Part shown: one piece after another, positions 34,910 to 43,895 of the stretch | Layout of the letters: the number at the start of each line of letters is the position of its first letter | Numbering within the stretch: the stretch's first letter is position 1 | Assembly (NCBI GenBank): GCA_022842685.1 | Contig: JALHPC010000007.1 | Coordinates: 1-64,000 of the forward strand | Reading direction: 5' to 3' | DNA from: Candidatus Kapaibacterium sp. | GTDB taxonomy: Bacteria > Bacteroidota > Ignavibacteria > Kapaibacteriales > Kapaibacteriaceae | DNA length: 64,000 nucleotides | Translations under genes and position numbers: made by a program | Notes under the pieces: model-generated | Database searches by the model: none | What the model saw: only the letters and a program-made list of their open reading frames with translations | Told to the model about the DNA's origin: nothing

Positions 34910-36852
34910 CAGGGCAGTATGCGAAGAGTGGCAGCACGGTGTTGCGCTCGAAGCTGCGGCGTTGTGCCATCACCTTCGGCATTTCGCACGGGCACAACGT
35001 CCACGGCAGTAAGCGGCACGTCGAGTGCTTCGGCGGCCGCCTTGGCCCTCTGCTGGGCCAGCACGGCGTTGTATGCATCCGAACCAAAGCCGTCGGTGCC
35101 TACGCGCAGCTCGAGGCGCTTGCGAGCGGCCACGGCCTCTTGCGCAATGCGGCGCGCCTGGTCGTTCACGCTCGAAAGCGTGGTTTCGTCGAAATCAAAG
35201 TAACCAACCACGGTAGCATCGCCATCGCGCACCGATGCGTTTTGCACGGTAGTGTCGCGCCGCTGTACTGTGGGTTGCACCGCAAAGCTCAGACTCGATT
35301 CGTCGCGTTGTCCTGCAGTGTCGACGATAGAAGCGCGGGCCTCGACCTTCACCATCGTTCCTGCTGTTAACACTGCCTCTGTAAGGGTCACCGTTTGCGC
35401 TTCGGCAAGTGCACCCCGCGAGGCAGCCGGTGCCCCGTTAACGGCAATGATGGTAGTGGTAGAGCAGGTTACGGCCGGACAATCTGTGGTGGAAACAACG
35501 GTGACGTCGGTAGGCGTCGCTGTGGTGCGAATGGTAACGTCATCGAGTGCCACAGTGCGCCCAACCGCGCCAACATCAATGCGCACATAGCGGTGCTCGG
35601 CGTCGATGGCAGGGTACCGCGACGCGGGTGCTTGTCGGCGCACAAATGTCAGCCGCGATTGATCGACAGGGCCAATGCGATCGGTTGCCCACAGCATTCG
35701 CGTTTTGAGGATAGTGGGCGGTTCGGCAGCCGATGCCGATGCCGTAATGGTAACCTGGGCGTTGGGATTTTCACGCACGAGGGCTGCCACGGCATCAAGC
35801 ATACGATTGGTTGTTGCCGTACCTGCGTCAGACCCGCCAGAAAATTCGGTGCCCCCTTCGTCGAAATACACAATAGGGGGAACGTGTGTGCGATTGATGG
35901 TTACCTGTTCCGACAAAACGGGTAGCGATACAACGTCGGACGCAACCGGGGCTGTGCCAACGACGGCAGCTACGCGCACCGATGGTGGCGAAGCACGACG
36001 CACTACCTGTGGCGGAGGAGGTGGTGGTGGTGGCGGAGGCGGAGGCGGAGGCGGAGGCGGTGGCGGAGGCGGTGGTGCCGGGGAAGGCAACGGAATATGG
36101 TACAGAAAGCTAACACCGAACCGAATGGTGGAAATACCCCACGAAAGATTGTCGACGACGTTGGTTAGGCCATGCGTGTAGGATACTTCGGGTGACACAC
36201 GAAGCAGACGGTTAACCGGGATTTCGTACCGCAGACCTGCAAAGGCAGCAGCATAGAGCGAGGCAGCATTCGGCAACGGTCCTTCGGATTCGTTGTACGT
36301 GCGAGCCCCCGAGGCAAATGTATAGCCCCGATCTTCGGGAGTAAGCAGGACTTGCTGCTGATTGTAGGTAGGCGCCAGTTGTACGCCCAGGGCACCACCA
36401 ACGCGCATGCGCAGATTGTCGATGCCAGGCACGGTAAGTACCACATATGGCTCGACGGCAAGCGGTGCAAGGTAGGCAACCAGACGATGCTCTACCTTGC
36501 CTTGGACTACTTCGTTGCCACGTATGATATTGCCTACAAACTCGGTGGATGTGAGGGTAGCCGATAGGACGTGATACGAGAGCGAAGCTCCGAGTCTGAG
36601 CGACGTTCCGGCGGGCTGATATTCTATGCCGGCATGGAGCAGGCCACCCATGCCAAAGCCACTCGTGTACTGCGCACCGGGGTTCGAAACAGAGGGAAGC
36701 TGCGAGAAGTCGGCCCGATGGATATTGGCGCTACCAAGAATACCGCCCGTAAGATATAGGCGCCCCACGGTGTCGGCCGATGCCAGCGCCAACGTACAAC
36801 ACACCACAAACATGGCAAGCGCTGTTACAACAACGCGTGGTATTGCTATCAT
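34909..36852 (-). CDS. OmpA-family outer membrane protein with 22-proline linker
   Basis: From the ATG at 36852 the protein has 647 residues. A signal peptide (MIAIPRVVVTALAMFVVCCTLALASA) is followed by an N-terminal beta-barrel of about 230 residues, then a run of 22 prolines, then about 380 residues with two OmpA-like stretches (IVYFDEGGTEFSGGSDAG and VVGYFDFDETTLSSVNDQARRIAQEAVAARKRLELRVGTDGFGSD). OmpA-like domains bind peptidoglycan in the periplasm, and the proline rod would span the gap. The start overlaps the upstream secreted-protein gene by four bases, so the longer frame to 36960 is rejected. It probably works with that neighbour at the cell surface; the evidence is position only. 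Confidence 0.82.
   Translation of the reverse strand: MIAIPRVVVTALAMFVVCCTLALASADTVGRLYLTGGILGSANIHRADFSQLPSVSNPGAQYTSGFGMGGLLHAGIEYQPAGTSLRLGASLSYHVLSATLTSTEFVGNIIRGNEVVQGKVEHRLVAYLAPLAVEPYVVLTVPGIDNLRMRVGGALGVQLAPTYNQQQVLLTPEDRGYTFASGARTYNESEGPLPNAASLYAAAFAGLRYEIPVNRLLRVSPEVSYTHGLTNVVDNLSWGISTIRFGVSFLYHIPLPSPAPPPPPPPPPPPPPPPPPPPPPPQVVRRASPPSVRVAAVVGTAPVASDVVSLPVLSEQVTINRTHVPPIVYFDEGGTEFSGGSDAGTATTNRMLDAVAALVRENPNAQVTITASASAAEPPTILKTRMLWATDRIGPVDQSRLTFVRRQAPASRYPAIDAEHRYVRIDVGAVGRTVALDDVTIRTTATPTDVTVVSTTDCPAVTCSTTTIIAVNGAPAASRGALAEAQTVTLTEAVLTAGTMVKVEARASIVDTAGQRDESSLSFAVQPTVQRRDTTVQNASVRDGDATVVGYFDFDETTLSSVNDQARRIAQEAVAARKRLELRVGTDGFGSDAYNAVLAQQRAKAAAEALDVPLTAVDVVPVRNAEGDGTTPQLRAQHRAATLRILP
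36011..36076 (-). repeat. GGCGGA-type repeat encoding 22 prolines
   Basis: The plus strand is a run of GGC, GGA and GGT triplets, 22 in a row, encoding 22 consecutive prolines on the minus strand. The core is nearly perfect GGCGGA units. Length could vary by slippage in multiples of three without breaking the frame. Confidence 0.9.
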
Positions 36853-39800
36853 AGAACAACAAACGGTACAGAGGTGGCTTGCCCATCGAAGAGGGCCACA
36901 ACAACGTAGGCACCGGGCGGTAGTGCAGACACGTCGAGGGCGAGCTGGCTTCCGGCCCACCCCAAATCGACGGATTCTTCGGGCAGCACGCGAACGCCGC
37001 GGCTATCGAGGACTCGAACAACTACACGCTGAGACTGAACGTCGCCCTTGAGTGATAGGGCAACGTTTACAGTACCGCTGTTTGTTGGGTTAGGATAGAC
37101 ACCCTCGATGCGCACTCCGAGTGGCGGTACAATCCGCCGGTTGGGGTCTAGACCTTGAATTTGCAACGCTCCGCCAACCACCACGGTGGGCACGCCTGGA
37201 CCAAAGGGTCGTACCGTCGTATCCTGTGTTAGGGCCGACCAATCCACTTCGGCCATGCCTGCCCATCCGCGTAAGCGTACGGCCTCGCCGGAACGGAAGT
37301 CGCCGTCGACCACAACGCGCACCTGACGCATGCCGTCAACGATGTCTTGCGAAACAATCCGCGCCGTGCCCATTGCCGATGTTGCCGCCGTGGCAAGGAA
37401 CATCCGCGGATTTACCAGTATGGAAAGCTCCATGGGGCGCTCGCCGGCATACGGTACGTCCTCGGTTACGTCGACGGTTATCGGCAGCTCTACCTCCAAC
37501 CTTGGGTCGGCCGTTACTCGCGGAAGCGTAACCACAGCCGAGCCGCGGTACGTCAACAAACGTACCTCGGAATCAACTCCACAAGGTGCATAGCCAAAGC
37601 GCACCCTTGCATCATTGGGCACGGCCCCACCTTCATACGTCACCGTCATCACTACAGAATCGCCTGCCTCGATCCGTACCGGCAATGCCGGCGCTGTTGA
37701 AAAAGGGGCACCGGCAGACACGTCGGCACGCACAACGGTGGCGGGCGACGGAGTGGTGTTGCGAAGTACCACGGTACGCGTGGCAATGCCATCGACAAAC
37801 GGTAAGGCGGCATGGGAAGATTGGATAACGACGCCAACGCCTCGGCCATAAAGCCGGAAGGTGCGCTCGCTGCGCGAACCTGCATAGCCAACCAACACAG
37901 TGCCTGTGTCGAGGCCCAATTCAGTGGGGAAGAACTCGACGTCAACCTCGAGCGTGCCGCCAGGCGGTATTACCGTGTCGTTGATAAAACTCGCCATGCG
38001 GAAGTTCGCAGAAAGCCCACCCGCTACTACCATACGGTTAATCGTCACGGGCACGTTGTCGTTGTTCCTGATGGCGCGAATGCGCCTACGCGAACGATCG
38101 CCAACGCACACGTCGCCAAAATCTGTGTCGTCGCCGAGCATCGTCAAATTCCGGTCGATACCGACCATACGAATGGTGATACGAAACTCAATGTCGCACA
38201 CGCGTACAGCCAAGATGTCTTCCAGCATGCCGGTATCGAGGGCCGTAGCACGCAGCGACAGTGGCAGGCATTCGCCCGGTAGGATGGTGTCGCCATCGAT
38301 GGGAGCGCCAAGCGTACACCAGTCGCCCCTTATCAGCGAGGCGCTGGTGATGATGATGGGAACGGTGCCTGTATTGCAGATGCCTCGAGGAACGACGGTG
38401 TCGACGGTCGAGCCCACAAGTCGTGCGGCTAGGATGACGTCCGACGCGGGACTTTCGGGAGCACGGATGGTGAAGGGGGCGTCGGACATATCCCATTCGG
38501 GAGTGGCAACCGAACGCAGGATAGCGTTGCGCTCTGGGTCGCGGTCCGACGACACACTGATATACGTCGACCCGTTTGGAGCGATTGCTAGGCCATTCAC
38601 CGATTGGAAGTGACCCGATCCGGGCAGGAGGTACATGCGTAGCGCTTCTAGGTCGTAAGCCCGCATGGCCGTGCCATCGCTCATGCCAAAGAGGATGGTG
38701 TTTTCGGATCCTGTGAAGCCGATACCCGTTACTGGCTGTGCGGTTGACTGTGCGAAGATGTCTATCAGGCGGCCACTAGCAAGGTCGTAGATGTAGGACT
38801 GCTGGAACTGTGGCGTGGTAAGCGGCGGATCGGGTTGGGCAGCCAACACGGCAAAGCGCCTACTGGGGGCAATGCTCATGCGACTGATAATGGGAGCATC
38901 GTGACCGGTGTGGTTGGTAGCGAAGCGCGCGATGCGCGTACCGCCGGGCAGCGAGAAGCGGGCAATGCTGCCATCGACGTAGGTGACGGCCAACTCGTCG
39001 CGATCTACCGTGGCGGCAGCCAAAGGTAAGTCGAGTGCGAGCGGCGACCGAAGGGCAAACGAGGACGCGTCGTACGTGCGAACGTTGCCGGCAAGCTGAC
39101 TCCACACGTACATAAGGGCGCCAGACGTTTCGACGCCGAAGCCGGCAACTACGAAGCCAGATTCGAGGTCGAGCGCAGCGGCTGGAGCTGCCGTACCTAG
39201 GTCGAAGCGCTGCAAGGCATCGCGGTTGCCACCTTGGCGACGGATGAGTGCTAGGATACTTCGCGACGTGCCAACGTACGAGAGCTGTGTGGCAAAGCCA
39301 CTGCCTTGAATCGTCGAAGTACGAATCGTAGCAAGTGATTCAGTATCAAATTCAAGAATGGTACCGTTTTGATAGGCCACTGCCAGGTACTTACCCGAAG
39401 CATCGAACGCAGCAGCCGAAGCGCCGATGCGTGGGCCTACGACGCTGCGCTGTGGCGTAGACTGAAAACGCTGCGTGACCCGGATGCGAGCGCCGCTGGT
39501 GAGACTAGCAGGAACCGCCCAACTGTAGGTGGTATCGAGTGTGGAGTCGATAAAATTCCACGATTTACCGTCGTCGATCGAATAGTCGAGGTAAGAGTTA
39601 AAGCCCGGAAGCGAGCCCGTCCAACGAACGTCGACATTCTGGCACGGGGCAAACACTTCGCCTCCATTCGGATGGAGAACAAAGAGTTTGGGCAGGCGGC
39701 TGTACGTTGTGCGGTTGGCTAACAGAATCACGCTTTGGCGAATGCCACCCGAGTGAAACACCGTTAGCGTGTCCACAACGGGCTGTGTATCGGTAGGCGT

Positions 39801-40496
39801 AAAAACGATATCAACACGGTAATCGATGCCTGGCGTTAGCGTGCTTGGCGGGGCAGGGCGGGGGTCGACGATAGAGCCCCGCCAAACCACCTTAAACTGC
39901 GGATTGCGAACACGGATGGAATCCACGCGTACGGGCAGCTCGCGGTCGTCGACGATGGGACCTTTGAACACAACAAGGCGGAACTTCGCTGTATCGGTAG
40001 CACCGGCGGCATGTGTGCCAAAGTCGTAGCGAACTGGTACGATTTCGCCTCGGTTGTTGGCGTCGGTCCAAAACACGCTAGCAGCCGACACGTTGGCCCC
40101 AACAACAGTAGCAACGCCCGTGGCACCGCGGTCGAACACCACGATGCGCGACTCTTGCGGAGACGCCGACACTCCGGTCCAGCGGACCGTAAGTGTGCCG
40201 TCGTTGTTGGCAGATACAAGCTTTGGTTGAACTGGGCGGATGCCTTCGATAATCCAAATCGACGACGCCGAAGGCTGAATCGGTGCCCCTTGGGAAGTTA
40301 CGCGTATACGCGCGGTAATGTCGGGAAAGGTCGAAGTACGATCGGCCGTGGTTCCGTCGGGATTGGGGACGGGCGTAACGACAACCTGAGCAAGACTTGC
40401 GCTGGTGAAAAAGAGCAATCCCACCAAGAGCAAAACAAGTGGCATAATGGGGCGGGACGGATGGTGCAGGTTGTTCACGGGCGGCGTATGACGCAA
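36849..40496 (-). CDS. Large secreted protein with propeller-like and choice-of-anchor domains, type IX sorting domain
   Basis: The 1215-residue protein has a signal peptide (residues 18-36; MPLVLLLVGLLFFTSASLAQ). Next come beta domains with FKVVWRGSIVDP-type patterns and a region (about residues 350-640) with repeats such as FDASGKYLAVAYQNGTILEFD that look like a WD40-type propeller. Then several immunoglobulin-like 'choice-of-anchor D' modules (for example VGDRSRRRIRAIRNNDNVPVTI) lead to the C-terminal sorting domain VYPNPTNSGTVNVALSL ... LPPGAYVVVALFDG. It is a cell-surface or secreted protein of unknown function, in the same transcript as the MlaF-like ATPase gene. The ATG at 40445 is an alternative start. 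Confidence 0.85.
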   Translation of the reverse strand: MRHTPPVNNLHHPSRPIMPLVLLLVGLLFFTSASLAQVVVTPVPNPDGTTADRTSTFPDITARIRVTSQGAPIQPSASSIWIIEGIRPVQPKLVSANNDGTLTVRWTGVSASPQESRIVVFDRGATGVATVVGANVSAASVFWTDANNRGEIVPVRYDFGTHAAGATDTAKFRLVVFKGPIVDDRELPVRVDSIRVRNPQFKVVWRGSIVDPRPAPPSTLTPGIDYRVDIVFTPTDTQPVVDTLTVFHSGGIRQSVILLANRTTYSRLPKLFVLHPNGGEVFAPCQNVDVRWTGSLPGFNSYLDYSIDDGKSWNFIDSTLDTTYSWAVPASLTSGARIRVTQRFQSTPQRSVVGPRIGASAAAFDASGKYLAVAYQNGTILEFDTESLATIRTSTIQGSGFATQLSYVGTSRSILALIRRQGGNRDALQRFDLGTAAPAAALDLESGFVVAGFGVETSGALMYVWSQLAGNVRTYDASSFALRSPLALDLPLAAATVDRDELAVTYVDGSIARFSLPGGTRIARFATNHTGHDAPIISRMSIAPSRRFAVLAAQPDPPLTTPQFQQSYIYDLASGRLIDIFAQSTAQPVTGIGFTGSENTILFGMSDGTAMRAYDLEALRMYLLPGSGHFQSVNGLAIAPNGSTYISVSSDRDPERNAILRSVATPEWDMSDAPFTIRAPESPASDVILAARLVGSTVDTVVPRGICNTGTVPIIITSASLIRGDWCTLGAPIDGDTILPGECLPLSLRATALDTGMLEDILAVRVCDIEFRITIRMVGIDRNLTMLGDDTDFGDVCVGDRSRRRIRAIRNNDNVPVTINRMVVAGGLSANFRMASFINDTVIPPGGTLEVDVEFFPTELGLDTGTVLVGYAGSRSERTFRLYGRGVGVVIQSSHAALPFVDGIATRTVVLRNTTPSPATVVRADVSAGAPFSTAPALPVRIEAGDSVVMTVTYEGGAVPNDARVRFGYAPCGVDSEVRLLTYRGSAVVTLPRVTADPRLEVELPITVDVTEDVPYAGERPMELSILVNPRMFLATAATSAMGTARIVSQDIVDGMRQVRVVVDGDFRSGEAVRLRGWAGMAEVDWSALTQDTTVRPFGPGVPTVVVGGALQIQGLDPNRRIVPPLGVRIEGVYPNPTNSGTVNVALSLKGDVQSQRVVVRVLDSRGVRVLPEESVDLGWAGSQLALDVSALPPGAYVVVALFDGQATSVPFVVL

Positions 40497-40526
40497 GCGC
40501 GGCAGTTTTCGTTACAGGCGATGCGA

Positions 40527-41297
40527 TTACTCGAAGCGGGCCAAAAACTCTTGCACGACGGGATCGGTAGAAGCACGAAGCTCGTCGACGCTGCCTTGGA
40601 ACTGGACGAGGCCATTGTCGAGCATCACGACGTGGTCGGCAACGTTGTACACCGAGAACATATCGTGAGTGATAATGACCGACGTTACACTGAGAGTCTT
40701 GGCTAGGGTTGCCAGAAGGTCGTCGATTTGCTGACTGGTGATGGGGTCGAGGCCCGTTGTTGGCTCGTCGTACATGATGTAGGCCGGACGCCCAACCAGG
40801 GCGCGAGCTACGCCTACGCGCTTTCGCATGCCACCGGACAGGTCGCTAGGTTTTTTGTTTCGCAAGATGCGATACTCGCGTTCGAAGGCATCGGTGTCTG
40901 CCTCGGGTTGCGGCAACAGCCCAACCGACGCCAGCACGCGGCGTGCCTCGGCTTCGAGCACGTTGGTGTTGCGTTCGCCATGTTCGACCAGACTAATCAC
41001 GACGTTTTCGAACACGGTAAGCGAGTCGAAGAGCGCTGCGCCTTGAAAGACGTAGCCAATCGTCTGACGAAGTGCGAATAGATCCTTGGTTGAAAGTTTG
41101 TCGACCTGTCTACCGTCGATGACAACAGTGCCGGCATCGCCGTCTAACAGTCCGACGATGTGTTTTAAGAGGACGCTTTTACCGCAGCCAGACTTACCAA
41201 TGATACATGTGGCTTTGCCGGTAGGAATGGTAAACGTCACACCACGCAGGACGACCTTCTCGCCGAAGGACTTTTTGAGGTTGGTAATCTCGATCAT
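40527..41297 (-). CDS. ABC transporter ATP-binding protein, MlaF-like
   Basis: The 256-residue ATPase has Walker A GKSGCGKS, the ABC signature LSGGMRKRVGVARAL, Walker B YIMYDEPTTGLDP and the switch His (IITHD). The sequence is closest in feel to MlaF/Ttg2A, which powers phospholipid or organic-solvent transport with MlaE and MlaD (KSVLLKHIVGLLDGDAGTVVIDG and the GMRKRVGVARAL signature are typical). No MlaE permease or MlaD substrate-binding gene lies near, so its partners must be elsewhere. It starts five bases after the fused oligopeptide ATPase gene. Confidence 0.85.
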   Translation of the reverse strand: MIEITNLKKSFGEKVVLRGVTFTIPTGKATCIIGKSGCGKSVLLKHIVGLLDGDAGTVVIDGRQVDKLSTKDLFALRQTIGYVFQGAALFDSLTVFENVVISLVEHGERNTNVLEAEARRVLASVGLLPQPEADTDAFEREYRILRNKKPSDLSGGMRKRVGVARALVGRPAYIMYDEPTTGLDPITSQQIDDLLATLAKTLSVTSVIITHDMFSVYNVADHVVMLDNGLVQFQGSVDELRASTDPVVQEFLARFE

Positions 41298-41302
41298 CGT
41301 TG

Positions 41303-43111
41303 CTAGGCAGCCTGGCCGTCAACACCGTTGCGACCGTCGAAGCGCCGTTTGATAACGTCGATCGTTCCCAAGGGAATAGCATCGATAAGATTGCGAGTGT
41401 ATTCCTGCTCGGGGTTAGCATAGATTGCATTAGCTGGACGCATCTCTACGATATTGCCTGCATTCATAACGGCAATTCTATCCGAGATAAACTTCACGAC
41501 GCTCAGGTCGTGCGAGATGAAGATATAGGTCAGGTCGAACTCATCGCGAAGCTGCACCAACAGGTTAAGAACCTGAGCTTGCACCGACACGTCGAGGGCG
41601 CTTACAGACTCGTCGCAGATGAGCAGCTTGGGCTTCAGCGCTAACGCGCGGGCGATGCAAATACGTTGGCGCTGTCCGCCCGAAAACTCGTGAGGGTAGT
41701 TGTTGAAATGCCGGGGCAGCAGGTTAACCTTATCGAGCAGGTACTGGACGTGTTCCTTGCGTTCGGCATCGTTACTGCCGATGCCATGCACGGTAAGCAC
41801 TTCCATGATAGCGCTGCCAACGCTCAGGCGTGGATTTAGCGATGAATATGGGTCTTGGAAGATGATCTGCATGTCGCGGCGGAGGCGCTTCAACTCTGCC
41901 GATCCTAGGGCAAGCACGTCGTGGCCGTCAAACGCAACCGAGCCGCTCGTGGGCTCTACAAGCCGCAGGATGGCGCGTCCCGTCGTGGTTTTGCCGCATC
42001 CCGACTCGCCCACAAGACCTAGCGTTTCACCTGGGCGGAGTGTAAACGACACACCATCGACAGCGCGAACGTAGCCCGAAGTTTTTCCGAAGAGTCCCGA
42101 CTTTATGGGGAAGTGAACCTTCAGATCTCGCACGTCGAGCAGGGGTTGTTTAGCGTCGAACGACGTCAAGCGGTCGTCAAGCTCCTGTTGCGAGAAGCTT
42201 AGTTCGTGTACACGATGTTCAACGGTTTCATTGCGGATTTCGACGATCGTGCCATCGGCGGCTTCGTCCATAAAGTCGCGCACGGTAGGCAGGATGCGAA
42301 GTTTGGTATCCAGCCGTGGGCGGCACGCCAAGAGACCCTTCGTGTAGGGGTGTTGCGGGTCTTCGAAGATCTGGAGCACGGGTCCTTGTTCTACGATGCG
42401 CCCCTTATACATCACGATAACGTCGTCGGCGATTTCTGCTATAACGCCAAGGTCGTGCGTGATAAACATCATGCTCATCTGATGTTGTTGCTGCAGCGAG
42501 CGCATCAGGTCGAGGATGGTTGCCTGCACGGTCACGTCGAGGGCCGTGGTTGGCTCGTCGGCAATCAGCAGGGCAGGGTTGCACGACATTGCCATGGCAA
42601 TCATGACGCGTTGCTTTTGGCCGCCAGACAATTGGTGTGGGTAGCTGCGCATCATCGCCTCGGGGCGCGGCAGCTGCACTTCCTTGAAGAGTTCGAGCGT
42701 TCGGGCTTCGGCTTCGGCTTTCGACACATTACGGTGCAGTCGAATTGCTTCCACAATTTGGTCGCCACACGTAAACACTGGGTTGAGCGACGTCATGGGC
42801 TCCTGGAAGATCATGGCAATGCGATTGCCGCGATAGCTACGCATAGCGTCTTCGGGAAGCGAAAGCAGGTCTACCGATGTGCCATCGGCTTCGGTAAACA
42901 GCGCCTTGCCTCCGGTAATGCGACCAGGCGGGTTGGGGATCAGGCGCATCACGCTAAGACTGGTAACGCTCTTGCCGGAACCCGATTCACCAACGATGCC
43001 GAGTGTGCGGCCACGCCCAACGGAAAAGCTCACATCGTTCACAGCTTTTACGTTGTAAATGTCGGAGCGGAACTCCGTCACCAAATTCTGAACATCTAGC
43101 AATGGACTCAT
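41303..43111 (-). CDS. Fused oligopeptide/dipeptide ABC transporter ATPase (DppD-DppF type)
   Basis: The 602-residue protein contains two complete ABC modules in one chain. The first has Walker A GESGSGKS near residue 42 and signature [15 protein letters not shown]. The second, from about residue 330, has [17 protein letters not shown] and [17 protein letters not shown]. Each module carries the HPYTKGLL- or [16 protein letters not shown] C-terminal extension of peptide importers, like YejF or GsiA. No permease or substrate-binding protein is nearby. The ATG at 43111 is preferred over a TTG at 43120. It lies 17 bases from the end of the hairpin array, so its leader would begin in the array. 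Confidence 0.92.
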   Translation of the reverse strand: MSPLLDVQNLVTEFRSDIYNVKAVNDVSFSVGRGRTLGIVGESGSGKSVTSLSVMRLIPNPPGRITGGKALFTEADGTSVDLLSLPEDAMRSYRGNRIAMIFQEPMTSLNPVFTCGDQIVEAIRLHRNVSKAEAEARTLELFKEVQLPRPEAMMRSYPHQLSGGQKQRVMIAMAMSCNPALLIADEPTTALDVTVQATILDLMRSLQQQHQMSMMFITHDLGVIAEIADDVIVMYKGRIVEQGPVLQIFEDPQHPYTKGLLACRPRLDTKLRILPTVRDFMDEAADGTIVEIRNETVEHRVHELSFSQQELDDRLTSFDAKQPLLDVRDLKVHFPIKSGLFGKTSGYVRAVDGVSFTLRPGETLGLVGESGCGKTTTGRAILRLVEPTSGSVAFDGHDVLALGSAELKRLRRDMQIIFQDPYSSLNPRLSVGSAIMEVLTVHGIGSNDAERKEHVQYLLDKVNLLPRHFNNYPHEFSGGQRQRICIARALALKPKLLICDESVSALDVSVQAQVLNLLVQLRDEFDLTYIFISHDLSVVKFISDRIAVMNAGNIVEMRPANAIYANPEQEYTRNLIDAIPLGTIDVIKRRFDGRNGVDGQAA

Positions 43112-43128
43112 AAGGCGCAAGTTACGAC

Positions 43129-43620
43129 GTGCTCTGCACAGTTACAGGCCTGCGGCCTAGATACGTGCTGCGCACAGCTACGTGCTGCGCACAGGTACAG
43201 GCCTGCGGCCTAGATACATGCTGCGCATAGCGACGTGCTGCGCACAGTTACAGGCCTGCGGCCTAGATACATGCTGCGCATAGCGACGTGCTTCGCACAG
43301 CTACGTTGGCTTCGCCAACAGCGACGCGGCTTCGCCGCAGCGACGTGCTGCGCACAGGTACAGGCCTGCGGCCTAGATACGTGCTTCGCACAGGTACAGG
43401 CCTGCGGCCTAGATACATGCTGCGCATAGCGACGTGCTTCGCACAGGTACAGGCCTGCGGCCTAGATACGTGCTTCGCACAGCGACGTGCTTCGCACAGG
43501 TACAGGCCTGCGGCCTAGATACGTGCTTCGCACAGTTACAGGCCTGCGGCCTAGATACATGCTGCGCATAGCGACGTGCTGCGCACAGCGACGCGGCTTC
43601 GCCGCAGCGACTGCTTTGCA
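43129..43620 (-). repeat. Array of 28 mini-hairpins with GNA triloops
   Basis: The region is made of 28 short inverted repeats joined by 6-base linkers of the form AG-N-(G/T)-AC. The stems are of five kinds: GTGC, ATGC, AGGCC, GCGGC and GTTGGC. The loops are TGC or TTC on the plus strand, so GCA or GAA on the minus strand, in every unit except the first (TCT) and the degenerate last (TTT). Units of 11, 13 and 15 bases plus linkers give a period of 17 to 21 bases. AGGCC units are always followed by AGATAC, and ATGC units always by AGCGAC. Minus-strand single-stranded DNA would fold as GNA-triloop hairpins. No protein is encoded; open frames inside are produced by the repeat. Confidence 0.95.
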
Positions 43621-43895
43621 TATCAAAATGGAACTGAAGACGCAATCTCAGAGGGGTCTATGCTGTGCAATCGTCTTTTTGTTCGGACACATAGGTGGCA
43701 CGTCTTAACCTCGTACATGGCCATGTTTATCTCAGGTAACGATGCTTGAGACGCGCAACGTCGAAACCCCGACATCGACGAGTCACCGTCTTCTAATGCA
43801 CCGAATGACCGTTGGGACGATTCCAAAATAGAGCAGACTCAGATAGAAAATCCTATCTTTCAACGTTTGTGTTCACGTTTGCTGGGAGTCACAAG
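43621..43895. other. Non-coding flank between the hairpin array and the next gene
   Basis: About 275 bases without a convincing gene. It is AT-richer than the surroundings. Near its right end AGATAG-AAAATC-CTATCT (around 43840-43860) is a small inverted repeat, and TATCTTTC (43854-43861) resembles a degraded TAnnTTTG element 34 bases before the next ATG. A 67-residue minus-strand frame (43623-43826) is open but shows no signs of coding. Nothing else is seen. Confidence 0.5.

Noticed and set aside
43129..43620. CRISPR-like array
   Set aside because: The repeats are palindromic units of 11-15 bases with 6-base linkers. There are no unique spacers of 25-40 bases, and no cas genes are near.
43235..43708. 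Open reading frames inside the hairpin array
   Set aside because: They arise because the repeat lacks stops in several frames. Periods of 17-21 bases shift the frame from unit to unit, and the same peptides appear on both strands.
43623..43826. 67-residue minus-strand frame next to the array
   Set aside because: It has no similarity I recognise, no ribosome-binding site, and overlaps the control region of the plus-strand gene.
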